In this document: one piece after another, positions 18,180 through 25,849 of the stretch
Numbering within the stretch: position 1 is the stretch's first letter
Layout of the letters: each line of letters opens with the position of its first letter
NCBI RefSeq assembly: GCF_028682635.1
Contig: NZ_JANHLK010000002.1
Coordinates: 124,001 to 188,000 of the forward strand
Length of the DNA: 64,000 nucleotides
Reading direction: 5' to 3'
Origin: Pseudomonas putida
Lineage (GTDB): Bacteria; Pseudomonadota; Gammaproteobacteria; Pseudomonadales; Pseudomonadaceae
Translations under genes and position numbers: made by a program
The notes under the pieces: model-generated
What the model was told of the DNA's origin: nothing
Database searches by the model: none
What the model saw: only the letters and a program-made list of their open reading frames with translations

Positions 18180-18200
18180 GAGCCGCGTCGCAGCTCCTAC
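18175..18200. repeat. Short REP-like hairpin
   Basis: TGTAGGAGC (from 18175) faces GCTCCTAC (to 18200) over a 9-base loop; it overlaps the stop codon of the hydrolase gene and lies between convergent genes. Confidence 0.6.
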
Positions 18201-18211
18201 CGATCAGTCAA

Positions 18212-18418
18212 TCAGGCGCCGTGGCACTTCTTGAACTTCTTGCCGTTGCCGCATGGGCAAGGATCGTTGCGGCCAACGTCTTTCAAGGCGTTGCGCACCG
18301 GTTCCTGGTGGGCGTGGCCGCAGTTCGGGCCGTGGACATGGCCATGGTCGTGATCATGCTGGTGATGGTCATGATCGTGATTGCAGTCTGGGCCATGGAC
18401 ATGGGGTTGCTGGGTCAT
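18212..18418 (-). CDS. Histidine-rich SEC-C zinc-binding protein
   Basis: 68 residues: the first 37 contain about 15 histidines in HDHDH-type runs and two HGP(D/N)C motifs, and the C-terminus is a SEC-C zinc motif ([18 protein letters not shown]). It resembles a small metal sink or chaperone; SEC-C ends occur on SecA and bind zinc and ribosomes or SecB. ATG 18418 lies 5 bases after the stop of the LEA lipoprotein gene, whose end contains GGAGT, so the two are co-transcribed. Confidence 0.85.
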   Translation of the reverse strand: MTQQPHVHGPDCNHDHDHHQHDHDHGHVHGPNCGHAHQEPVRNALKDVGRNDPCPCGNGKKFKKCHGA

Positions 18419-18423
18419 CGGGG

Positions 18424-18909
18424 TTACTCCGGAATTAGATCGGCGGGGATTATCACGCCATTACGCGTCAGGTGCACGTAGTGGGCGATGAATAAACCGG
18501 TTTCCATCTCACCTTCCAGACGATAGGGAACGGCCTGCTCGGGGTTTTTCAGCTGTTTGACCAGGTCCTTGACCTTGGGCCACAGGTTGGTGCGGATCGG
18601 CACCTTGTAGAAACGGCTGCTCCTGGGGTTCACGGTGACCCAGTGCTCATGCTCGCCTTCGGCCAGCAGGATGTCGCCCAAGTGGATGCGATACTCCAGG
18701 CCACGCACGGTCAACTCGCTGTCATTGCGGTTGTCGATGCGAAAATGCAGGACGAACCGTTGCTCCATCAGCTTGGCCCGCACGACTTCGACCCTGACCA
18801 GATGGACCTCGGGGTCCGGCTCGTCGGAGCTGAACCAGGATGCACAACCGCCGAGCCCCAGACAAAGAGCCAGCGTGAGCAGAAAGCGTTCGAGTCTCTG
18901 GGTGATCAT
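18424..18909 (-). CDS. LEA/WHy-domain lipoprotein
   Basis: 161 residues. A lipoprotein signal peptide (ALCLGLGGC, lipidated C22) is followed by a WHy/LEA-14-like beta sandwich ([40 protein letters not shown]). Such proteins are stress-linked in plants and bacteria, with no defined activity. ATG 18909 is the only start that makes a normal signal peptide. Upstream gene of a two-gene unit with the SEC-C protein. Confidence 0.85.
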   Translation of the reverse strand: MITQRLERFLLTLALCLGLGGCASWFSSDEPDPEVHLVRVEVVRAKLMEQRFVLHFRIDNRNDSELTVRGLEYRIHLGDILLAEGEHEHWVTVNPRSSRFYKVPIRTNLWPKVKDLVKQLKNPEQAVPYRLEGEMETGLFIAHYVHLTRNGVIIPADLIPE

Positions 18910-18932
18910 TGTCGTTGTTCTCCCTTGAACCC

Positions 18933-19051
18933 TGTAGGAGCTGGCTTGCCAGCGAAGGCGGAGTGGCTGGCACACCGTGTCGTATGCATCGCCAGCAAGC
19001 CGGCTCCTACAGACCGCGTCGCCTGCATCGCCAGCAAGCCGGCTCCTGCAG
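18933..19051. repeat. Three REP units, CTGGCTTGCCAGC class
   Basis: One forward unit TGTAGGAGCTGGCTTGCCAG from 18933, then two inverted units (core ATCGCCAGCAAGCCGGCTCC) at 18988 and 19027 as a 39-base direct tandem repeat. Confidence 0.85.
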
Positions 19052-19076
19052 ATCGGGTCGATCTCCTGACCTTGTA

Positions 19077-19553
19077 TCAGCTACCGAAATACCCCGAACA
19101 GCACTTCTTGAACTTGTGCCCGCTGGCGCAAGGGCAGGCGTCGTTGCGTCCGATGTCCAGTTGCACGGTCGGGTCGATGAAGTACCAGCGCCCCGCATTC
19201 TGTACGAAGGACGAGCGTTCACGGTGGCTGTGTTCGCCGCTGCCGTCGTGCCAGCGCGCGGTGAACGTGACGAAGGCATGCTCCGGCTGGCCGCCGAGCA
19301 CTTCGGAGCTTTCGACTTCAAGGCCCAGCCAGGTGCTCTGGGCGCTCCAGTCGGTGATCGATTGACGGTCGAGTCCGGCCTGCTGGGCGGGCAGGGTGGT
19401 CGCCACCAGATAATCGATCAGGCCCAGCACGTAGGCGCTATAACGCGAGCGCATCAGGGCTTCGGCGCAGGGTGCCGGATGTCCGGCATGGTAATGGCCA
19501 CAGCAGGCGTCGAGCAGGGTGCCGCTGCCGCAAGGGCAAATGGATGTACTCAT
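19077..19553 (-). CDS. ychJ: YchJ family protein (UPF0225) with two SEC-C-like zinc motifs
   Basis: 158 residues. The N-terminus has [14 protein letters not shown] and the C-terminus [16 protein letters not shown]; between is the YchJ NTF2-like domain ([32 protein letters not shown]). The function is unknown, metal binding is probable. ATG 19553 ([11 protein letters not shown]) fits the family N-terminus. Its stop-proximal side faces the REP triplet. The gene upstream on the same strand ends only 4 bases before it. Confidence 0.9.
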   Translation of the reverse strand: MSTSICPCGSGTLLDACCGHYHAGHPAPCAEALMRSRYSAYVLGLIDYLVATTLPAQQAGLDRQSITDWSAQSTWLGLEVESSEVLGGQPEHAFVTFTARWHDGSGEHSHRERSSFVQNAGRWYFIDPTVQLDIGRNDACPCASGHKFKKCCSGYFGS

Positions 19554-19557
19554 TGCG

Positions 19558-20055
19558 TTACCACCAATATTTCCCGAAGTTTTCCGGATTGGCCCAGAAC
19601 CGCGAGTTGAGCCAGTCGGGTACTTGTTTGTATTCAAGCAGATCATAGGTGAACAGGGTCAGTACCTGCTCGTCACGCTGGAAACGTTCGCTGGCTTGCA
19701 GTGCCAGTGAGAAAAAATCCGTTTCCTGCCAGCCGCTCGCCGGCAAGTCGGCCAGTACCGCGATGCGGCTGGCGTTGAGGTTGCGGATGCCGCCAAGCAG
19801 GTTCAGGCCATCACGCTTGGGCAAATGTTCGAGGCAATCGACCACCAGCGCCAGGTCAAAGCGCAGCGCCGCCAACTCTGCGGGCAATGGCCCGGGCGCT
19901 GCGTGCGCCACGCTGCTGTCCGGATGCGCCAGCTTGAAAGCCTCAAGCGCGGGGAACTCGCTGGCGCCAATCAACAACAGGCGCGCGGGGGCGTAACGGT
20001 CGAGCAAAGCGGCCAGCGCCTGCTGCGGCGTGCGCGAAGAAATACCTGCAATCAT
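19558..20055 (-). CDS. Conserved hypothetical protein, Rossmann/methyltransferase-like pattern
   Basis: 165 residues. The order LLLIGASEF, then [15 protein letters not shown], resembles SAM-methyltransferase motifs I and IV, but the glycine-rich loop is reduced, so activity is doubtful. The end ([18 protein letters not shown]) is aromatic-rich. GAGGAT upstream supports ATG 20055. It is co-transcribed with ychJ (4-base gap). I cannot name a function. Confidence 0.75.
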   Translation of the reverse strand: MIAGISSRTPQQALAALLDRYAPARLLLIGASEFPALEAFKLAHPDSSVAHAAPGPLPAELAALRFDLALVVDCLEHLPKRDGLNLLGGIRNLNASRIAVLADLPASGWQETDFFSLALQASERFQRDEQVLTLFTYDLLEYKQVPDWLNSRFWANPENFGKYWW

Positions 20056-20194
20056 CGAAGATCCTCAATCAGATTTACCAAGACTAGCCTGCCCGCCAGT
20101 TCGATCCTAGAGCGGGTTTGCGGCAAAAGTCACGATCCCCCGCGAACACGAGACAAAACTGCTATGGCCTATTGCTGGCGGAGATTAAAACTCC

Positions 20195-20237
20195 GGTCTT
20201 TACTCCCTGAATCGGTTCTAAGCCGATCCTTCAGGAG
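20195..20237 (+). promoter_or_regulatory. Leader hairpin burying the ribosome binding site of the first OmpA lipoprotein
   Basis: After GGTCTTTACTCC (20195-20206), bases 20203-20210 pair with 20231-20237, which contain the AGGAG ribosome site (one bulged C), and ATCGG (20211-20215) pairs with CCGAT (20223-20227). The start codon is at 20246. The leader before the second OmpA gene has the same 12-base lead-in and the same fold with different stem sequence. Confidence 0.6.
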
Positions 20238-20245
20238 AAAACTAG

Positions 20246-20941
20246 ATGAGCATAGTTCGGACAGCATTACCCCTGGTTCTGCTAACCAGTGTGTTGACTG
20301 GTTGCGCAGGTTTGCAAAAAACCGACTGGCCGATCTGTGCGGCGGTCGGTGGTGTCGTCGGCGCAGGTCTCGGGGCAATCGAGAGCTCGTCATGGGCCGG
20401 CTACGGCGCGCTGATTGCCGGCGGTACGGCGGCAGCCTATTGCTGGGTCCATGGTGATGGTGACGAAGACGGTGATGGTGTACTCGACAGCCGCGACAAG
20501 TGCCCGGGCACGCCAAAAGGCGTACGGGTCGATGCCGATGGCTGCCCACCACCAGCACCTGCTCCAGTGGTTGAAGAGGCCGTGGTGGTCAAGGAAGAAA
20601 CCATCGTCATTCGCGATGTCAACTTCCAGTTCGACTCGGCCAAGCTGACAGCCGCCGATAAAGACAAACTCAACACCATTGCCACTCGCCTGAAACAGGA
20701 AGCAGCCAGCGCCCAACTGACCGTGACCGGTCACACCGACAGCGTGGGCAGCGATGCCTACAACCAGAAACTGTCGGACAAACGCGCCCACTCGGTGGTG
20801 GAATATCTGATCGAAAGTGGTGTGCCTCGCAGCAGCTTCGTGTCGGTCACCGGGGCCGGTGAAAGCCAGCCGGTTGCCGATAACAAAACCGCTGACGGCC
20901 GCGCGATGAACCGTCGCACGGAAATCAAGATCAACCGCTAA
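20246..20941 (+). CDS. OmpA-family outer-membrane lipoprotein (first of a tandem pair)
   Basis: 231 residues: lipoprotein signal with lipidated C20 (SVLTGC), a glycine-rich hydrophobic segment (about residues 30-68), a calcium-binding TSP3-like motif (DGDEDGDGVLDSRDKCPGTP), and a C-terminal OmpA peptidoglycan-binding domain (FDSAKLT, GHTDSVGSDAYN, NRRTEIKINR). Probably anchors the outer membrane to peptidoglycan. The TSP3-like linker resembles that of OprF but there is no beta-barrel. AGGAG at 20233-20237 is enclosed in a leader hairpin, so translation may be regulated. Confidence 0.9.
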   Translation: MSIVRTALPLVLLTSVLTGCAGLQKTDWPICAAVGGVVGAGLGAIESSSWAGYGALIAGGTAAAYCWVHGDGDEDGDGVLDSRDKCPGTPKGVRVDADGCPPPAPAPVVEEAVVVKEETIVIRDVNFQFDSAKLTAADKDKLNTIATRLKQEAASAQLTVTGHTDSVGSDAYNQKLSDKRAHSVVEYLIESGVPRSSFVSVTGAGESQPVADNKTADGRAMNRRTEIKINR

Positions 20942-20947
20942 ACCCCT

Positions 20948-20978
20948 CGCATCCACGGCTTGTGCAGTCGTGGATGCG
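20948..20978 (+). other. Stable hairpin between the two OmpA lipoprotein genes
   Basis: CGCATCCACG (20948-20957) pairs with CGTGGATGCG (20969-20978). The sequence after it (GGTCTTTACT) is only weakly T-rich, so it may be a leaky terminator or an mRNA-stabilising end just before the second leader hairpin. Confidence 0.6.
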
Positions 20979-21022
20979 GGTCTTTACTCCTGTGTAACCG
21001 GCATTGGCCGGTGACACAGGAG
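20979..21022 (+). promoter_or_regulatory. Leader hairpin burying the ribosome binding site of the second OmpA lipoprotein
   Basis: Starts with GGTCTTTACTCC (20979-20990). CTCCTGTGT (20987-20995) pairs perfectly with ACACAGGAG (21014-21022), and ACCGGC (20997-21002) with GCCGGT (21007-21012) around loop ATTG; one A-G mismatch separates the two stems. AGGAG is fully paired; ATG is at 21032. Confidence 0.65.
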
Positions 21023-21031
21023 CTTTCAAAA

Positions 21032-21748
21032 ATGAGCAATCTCACACGGACCGTCTTGCCGGTTCTGCTGCTGGGCAGCCTGTTGACCGGTTGCGCTACT
21101 CACAGCGATGGCACTGCCCCCCTCAATCAACGTACCTGGCCGATCTGCAGCCTCCTTGGCGGACTCGTCGGCGGAGGTCTGGGCGCTATCGGAAGTAGCG
21201 GTTGGGCGGCCGGTGGAGCGGCGCTGGGTGTCTTGACCGGTGGTTTGATCTGTTATGCCCAGGACGGCGACGAAGACGACGATGGCGTATTCGACCGTCG
21301 CGATCGCTGCCCTGACACGCCCGCCAATACCCCTGTGGAACATCATGGTTGTCCGCTGCCGCAATACCCGGCCAGCGTGAAACCTGAACCTGTGCAAGCC
21401 GAAGTCATCACCCTGAGCGATGCCGACGATGTGCTGTTTGCCTTCAATAGCGCTGACCTGACCCCCTCCATGCAAAGCAAACTCGATTCGATCATGGGCA
21501 AACTGCAGGACGCCAGCGTCGCGAGCATCAAGGTGATTGGTCATACCGACAGCGTCGGATCGGATGAGTACAACCTGCAACTGTCGCAGCAACGTGCAAG
21601 CAGCGTCGCCGGCTATCTGCTGAGCCAGGGCGTTGCACCGAACAAGGTCACCAGCGAAGGCAAGGGCGAAAGTGAGCCTGTTGCCGATAACGAAACCGAA
21701 GAAGGGCGCGCGAAGAATCGTCGCGTGGAATTGCACGTCAATCGCTGA
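21032..21748 (+). CDS. OmpA-family outer-membrane lipoprotein (second of a tandem pair)
   Basis: 238 residues, a paralogue of the preceding gene with the same order: lipoprotein signal (SLLTGC, lipidated C21), a WPIC segment and Gly-rich hydrophobic stretch, an Asp-rich TSP3-like motif (DGDEDDDGVFDRRDRCPDTP), and the OmpA domain (FNSADLTPSM, GHTDSVGSDEYN, NRRVELHVNR). ATG 21032 is chosen because of ACAGGAG just upstream; the longer frame has no site. The intergenic hairpins suggest each copy is separately controlled. The pair looks like an old duplication that has diverged most in the linker. Confidence 0.9.
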   Translation: MSNLTRTVLPVLLLGSLLTGCATHSDGTAPLNQRTWPICSLLGGLVGGGLGAIGSSGWAAGGAALGVLTGGLICYAQDGDEDDDGVFDRRDRCPDTPANTPVEHHGCPLPQYPASVKPEPVQAEVITLSDADDVLFAFNSADLTPSMQSKLDSIMGKLQDASVASIKVIGHTDSVGSDEYNLQLSQQRASSVAGYLLSQGVAPNKVTSEGKGESEPVADNETEEGRAKNRRVELHVNR

Positions 21749-21895
21749 GCCGCGCAATAGAGCCGTCGGGCGATGATTTTCGTCGTTCCGTCGGCCATTT
21801 GCCATCTTCCTCGAGAATTTCCGTTTGCCCTCTGGCTTATCCTGCATGGAAGCCGTTACTGTGCGAGCAAATAATAATTCTCATCGGGGGCGCGT

Positions 21896-22174
21896 ATGAA
21901 GGTGATATGGGGGCTGGGGAAGCTGTTGACCCTGATGTTCTGGCTGGTGGTGCTGGTCAATCAGCTCACGCCGTTCGTCTATCCACTGCACCTGCTGGTC
22001 GACCTGGCCGGCTGCCTGCTGGCGGGGCTTCATCTGCTGGAAGCGGTGTTCTGCTTCCGCACGCTCAGGGGCCGCGCCCATCCTTGGCTCGATCGCCTGA
22101 AGATCCTCTTTTTCGGCGTTTTCCACCTGCAAACCATCCCGGCTCCCACCGTATCTAAGGCTTCCCATGCGTAA
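21896..22174 (+). CDS. DUF1145 small membrane protein
   Basis: 92 residues with two hydrophobic helices (about 3-25 and 28-52) and a basic C-terminal tail (RTLRGRAHPWLDRLKILFFGV), matching DUF1145 (YhhL-like). No known function. Its end overlaps the start of the collagen-like gene by 8 bases, so the two are translationally coupled. Confidence 0.8.
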   Translation: MKVIWGLGKLLTLMFWLVVLVNQLTPFVYPLHLLVDLAGCLLAGLHLLEAVFCFRTLRGRAHPWLDRLKILFFGVFHLQTIPAPTVSKASHA

Positions 22175-22925
22175 ACTCTGTCTGCTCGCTGCCCTCATCA
22201 GTCCATTGGCTTGCGCCCAGGTGGTGAGCGTTGAAACCAACTCGTTGATGCGCCTGCCCAACACCGCCAGCACCTTGCGACTGGAACGCCTGGAAGTGGC
22301 CGACTACGGCACCTTGCTGATTCCCTCGAACGTGACCGAAGTCACCGTCGGCGAACTGCACCTGGGTCGCGATGCGCGAATCACCATCGTCCCCGGCGAA
22401 CAGGCGCTGGAGCTCAAGGTCAATCGCGCCGAGTTGTCCGAAGGCAGCCAGATCACCGCGCGGGGTGCACCGGGGACTTACCAGAAGGCCGCCCGTTCCG
22501 GGCGCAATCTGGACTTGCAGATCAAGGCCCTGAATGCCCCGCAGTTACGGGTGGATGCTCGCGGTGGCGCGGGTGCGCCAGGGTTCGTCGGCCTCGACGG
22601 GGCCAACGGTCAGGCACCGGGTTGCGCCTGGGGCCAGGCGGGTCGCGGTGCCGATGGCAGCGATGGCAGTGATGGCCAGGCCGGTGCGCCTGGCGCGGCG
22701 GTCAAGCTGGCCGTGCCGCGCGATTACCCGGCAGACAAGATCAAGGTTCAAGTGGCCGGCGGTGCCGGTGGCGTGGCCGGGCCTGGTGGCAAGCCGGGTG
22801 CCGGCGGCAAGGCCAAAGGCTGTCTTGTCTACAAGGCCGATGGCGGCAAGAGCGGCAAGCCTGGTATTGACGGACAGCCAGGAATGGAGGGGGCTGCGGG
22901 GTCTGTGACGGTGCAGCGGTTGTAA
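22167..22925 (+). CDS. Exported glycine-rich protein with collagen-like stretches
   Basis: 252 residues. A signal peptide (MRKLCLLAALISPLACA, cleavage near AQV) is followed by a beta-rich region (about 20-125) and then glycine-rich segments (about 130-250) with Gly-X-Y-like triplets (GAPGFVGLDGANGQAPG, GKSGKPGIDGQPGMEG). The cysteine before the mature end lacks a convincing lipobox. Not a long continuous collagen helix. It overlaps DUF1145 upstream. Possibly a secreted or surface structural protein; no function known. Confidence 0.75.
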   Translation: MRKLCLLAALISPLACAQVVSVETNSLMRLPNTASTLRLERLEVADYGTLLIPSNVTEVTVGELHLGRDARITIVPGEQALELKVNRAELSEGSQITARGAPGTYQKAARSGRNLDLQIKALNAPQLRVDARGGAGAPGFVGLDGANGQAPGCAWGQAGRGADGSDGSDGQAGAPGAAVKLAVPRDYPADKIKVQVAGGAGGVAGPGGKPGAGGKAKGCLVYKADGGKSGKPGIDGQPGMEGAAGSVTVQRL

Positions 22926-22948
22926 ACCATTTTTTGAATGGTGATTTT

Positions 22949-23036
22949 CCTGTAGGAGCTGCCGCAGGCTGCGATCTTTTGATCTTGTTTTTAAAAGCAA
23001 CATCAAAAGATCGCTGCCTGCGGCAGCTCCTACAGG
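22949..23036. repeat. REP-type inverted pair, CTGCCGCAGGC subtype
   Basis: Arms 22949-22983 and 23002-23036 (35 bases each, one mismatch) around 18 bases; between two convergent genes, so likely also a transcription barrier. Confidence 0.88.
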
Positions 23037-23045
23037 GGGAATTAT

Positions 23046-23510
23046 CTAGAACATCGGTCGTGCCGCCGCAATCGCCACCAACACCAACCCGACAATCAGA
23101 TTGATCCCCACCAACCGACGAATCCTTCCCAGTACCGCAGCCCCCGCCGGCCAATCCTGGGCCGTCACCGCCGTGCGCAACTCCGGCAACATCAACGCCT
23201 GGATCCGGATGAACAACGCGGTCATCACCACATACAAGCCCATCATCACCTGCACGTAACGCGGTGCGCTTTCAAAACCTGTGTATTGCAGATGAATCAT
23301 GCCGACGCCGCTGATCGGCAATAGCACCACCGCGACCCAGACCCAGCGAAAGAAACCTTGAAACACTTCCACCCACAGCTTCAGCCGGGCAGGGCCCTCC
23401 AGTGCCTTCAAGGCCGCGGGGCGCAAGACCATCCAGGCGAAAAACATGCCGCCGACCCACACCAGTGCGGCGAGGACATGCAGGCTATAAATGAGGCTAA
23501 AAGGTGTCAT
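23046..23510 (-). CDS. CopD-like four-helix membrane protein
   Basis: 154 residues with four membrane helices (about 5-28, 50-72, 82-104, 128-150). It has the CopD-domain start SLIYSLHVLAALVWVGGMFF with a histidine in helix 1 and RPAALKALEGPARLKLW in the first loop. Relatives are annotated as copper-resistance CopD, but here there is no copC or copA neighbour, so a copper role is not supported by context. It is divergent from dinG. Confidence 0.8.
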   Translation of the reverse strand: MTPFSLIYSLHVLAALVWVGGMFFAWMVLRPAALKALEGPARLKLWVEVFQGFFRWVWVAVVLLPISGVGMIHLQYTGFESAPRYVQVMMGLYVVMTALFIRIQALMLPELRTAVTAQDWPAGAAVLGRIRRLVGINLIVGLVLVAIAAARPMF

Positions 23511-23609
23511 CGGGTTACTCCGTTCTGCGCGGGATTCATTAGCGGGGTATGATAGCGACCGAACCGAACTACTGAAAATTTATCCAGCGTTTTTTGCGCC
23601 CGACAATCC

Positions 23610-25754
23610 ATGATCAGCACCGAACTCAAAACCACGATCCAGGGCGCCTATTCGCGTTTTCTCGAAGCCAAGAGCCTCAAGCCGCGCTACGGCCAACGCC
23701 TGATGATCGCCGAAATCGCCAAGGTCCTCGGTGACATCGACACCGACGACGAAGGCCGGCGCAGTGGCGACCCCGCGATTGTCGCGGTGGAAGCCGGCAC
23801 CGGTACCGGCAAGACCGTAGCCTACAGCCTGGCGGCCATCCCCACGGCCAAGGCGGCGGGCAAGCGTCTGGTGATCGCCACGGCCACCGTCGCCTTGCAG
23901 GAGCAGATCGTCTACAAGGATCTGCCTGACCTGATGCGCAACAGCGGGCTGAATTTCAGTTTTGCGCTGGCCAAGGGGCGTGGACGCTACATGTGCCTGT
24001 CCAAGCTCGACATGTTGCTCCAGGAAGGTCACGCACAAACCGCCACCGCCCAGCTGTTCGAAGAAGAAGGCTTCAAGATCGAGGTCGATGAGGCCAGCCA
24101 GAAGCTGTTCACCAGCATGATCGAGAAACTTGCCGGCAATAAGTGGGACGGTGACCGCGACAGCTGGTCCACCGCCCTGGAGGACGCCGACTGGGCGCGC
24201 CTGACCACCGATCACAGCCAGTGCACCAACCGCCATTGCCCGAACTTCGGCCAGTGCGCCTTCTACAAGGCCCGCGAAGGCATGGGCAAGGTCGATGTGA
24301 TCGTCACCAACCACGACATGGTCCTGGCCGACCTGGCGCTGGGCGGCGGTGCCGTGCTGCCCGATCCGCGCGACACCATCTACGTGTTCGACGAAGGCCA
24401 TCACCTGCCGGACAAGGCCATCGGCCACTTTGCCCATTACACGCGCCTGCGCTCCACCGCCGACTGGCTGGAAACCACCGCGAAGAACCTCACCAAGCTG
24501 CTGGCCCAACACCCGTTGCCCGGTGATCTGGGCAAGCTGATCGAACAGGTGCCGGAGCTGGCGCGGGAGATCAAGACCCAGCAACAGTTCATGTTCACCG
24601 CCTGTGAGCAGATCGCCGATTTCAAGCCCGGCGAAGATGTCGAGGGCCGCGAACGCCCACGCCACCGTTTCGTCGGCGGGGTGATTCCCGAGCACATGCG
24701 CGAAATGGGCGTCGAGCTGAAGAAGGGCTACGCGCGCCTGACCGACCTGTTTACCCGCCTCACTGAATTGCTCAAGGAAGGTATGGACGGCGAGGTCAAT
24801 ATCGGCATCGCCAGCAACCAGGCCGAGGAGTGGTATCCGTTGTTCGGCAGCCTGTTGTCGCGCTCATCCGGCAACTGGGAATTGTGGGTCGCGTTCACCG
24901 CTGAAGACCCGGAAGACAACCCGCCCATGGCCCGCTGGCTGACCCTGGCGGAAAGCGGCTCGCTTTTCGATATCGAAGTCAACGCAAGCCCGATCCTGGC
25001 GGCGGAAATGCTCCGGCGCAACCTGTGGAACGTGGCCTATGGCGCGCTGGTGACGTCGGCCACCTTGACCGCCCTGGGCACCTTCGACCGCTTCCGCATG
25101 CGCGCCGGCCTGCCGAAAAAGGCCGTGACCGCCGTGGTGCCGAGCCCGTTCCATCACGCCGACGCCGGTGTATTGCGGGTGCCGAACCTGAACGCCGATC
25201 CGCGGGATGCGGCGGCCCATACCGCCGCGATCATCCGTGACCTGCCAGACCTGGTCGAAGGGTCTCGGGGCACGCTGGTGCTGTTTTCCTCGCGCAAGCA
25301 GATGCAGGACGTGTTCGACGGCCTGGACCGCGACTGGCGCAAGCAGGTGTTCATTCAAGGCAACCTGTCGAAACAGGAAACCCTGAACAAGCACAAGGCA
25401 CGGGTCGATGGCGGTGATTCCAGCGTGCTGTTCGGCCTGGCGAGTTTTGCCGAAGGGGTCGACTTGCCCGGTGCCTACTGCGAGCACGTAGTGATCGCCA
25501 AGATTCCGTTCTCGGTACCGGATGATCCGGTCGAAGCGGCGCTGGCCGAATGGATCGAGGCCCGTGGCGGCAATCCGTTCATGGAGATTTCCGTGCCGGA
25601 CGCCTCGCTGAAACTGGTCCAGGCCTGCGGGCGCCTGCTGCGCACCGAAGAAGACCGCGGCACCATCACCTTGCTCGATCGGCGCTTGGTCACCCAGCGT
25701 TATGGCAAGGCGATCCTCAATGCGTTGCCTCCCTTCCGCCGTGAAATTTCCTGA
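23610..25754 (+). CDS. dinG: ATP-dependent DNA helicase DinG
   Basis: 714-residue XPD-like superfamily 2 helicase, acting 5'-3' on DNA including R-loops and D-loops. Walker A GTGTGKT is at 63-69; the DEAH-type box is DEGHH; four cysteines (129, 205, 210, 215) form the iron-sulfur cluster site. C-terminal motifs LVQACGRLLRTEEDRG and FAEGVDLPG are present. Length is typical. No strong Shine-Dalgarno precedes ATG 23610. I see no clear LexA box in the 99-base upstream gap. Confidence 0.95.
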   Translation: MISTELKTTIQGAYSRFLEAKSLKPRYGQRLMIAEIAKVLGDIDTDDEGRRSGDPAIVAVEAGTGTGKTVAYSLAAIPTAKAAGKRLVIATATVALQEQIVYKDLPDLMRNSGLNFSFALAKGRGRYMCLSKLDMLLQEGHAQTATAQLFEEEGFKIEVDEASQKLFTSMIEKLAGNKWDGDRDSWSTALEDADWARLTTDHSQCTNRHCPNFGQCAFYKAREGMGKVDVIVTNHDMVLADLALGGGAVLPDPRDTIYVFDEGHHLPDKAIGHFAHYTRLRSTADWLETTAKNLTKLLAQHPLPGDLGKLIEQVPELAREIKTQQQFMFTACEQIADFKPGEDVEGRERPRHRFVGGVIPEHMREMGVELKKGYARLTDLFTRLTELLKEGMDGEVNIGIASNQAEEWYPLFGSLLSRSSGNWELWVAFTAEDPEDNPPMARWLTLAESGSLFDIEVNASPILAAEMLRRNLWNVAYGALVTSATLTALGTFDRFRMRAGLPKKAVTAVVPSPFHHADAGVLRVPNLNADPRDAAAHTAAIIRDLPDLVEGSRGTLVLFSSRKQMQDVFDGLDRDWRKQVFIQGNLSKQETLNKHKARVDGGDSSVLFGLASFAEGVDLPGAYCEHVVIAKIPFSVPDDPVEAALAEWIEARGGNPFMEISVPDASLKLVQACGRLLRTEEDRGTITLLDRRLVTQRYGKAILNALPPFRREIS

Positions 25755-25849
25755 TAAACCGGTGGGCAGTTTTGCCCGCCGCGTTGTCTATCTCTCTACC
25801 ATCGCTTTTCCATTGGCCCGCCCGGGTCGCTAGGGAGAATTCCGTTCTC

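Noticed and set aside
18933..19051. CRISPR-like direct repeats
   Set aside because: Only three units, inverted orientation and identity with dispersed REP units; no cas genes.
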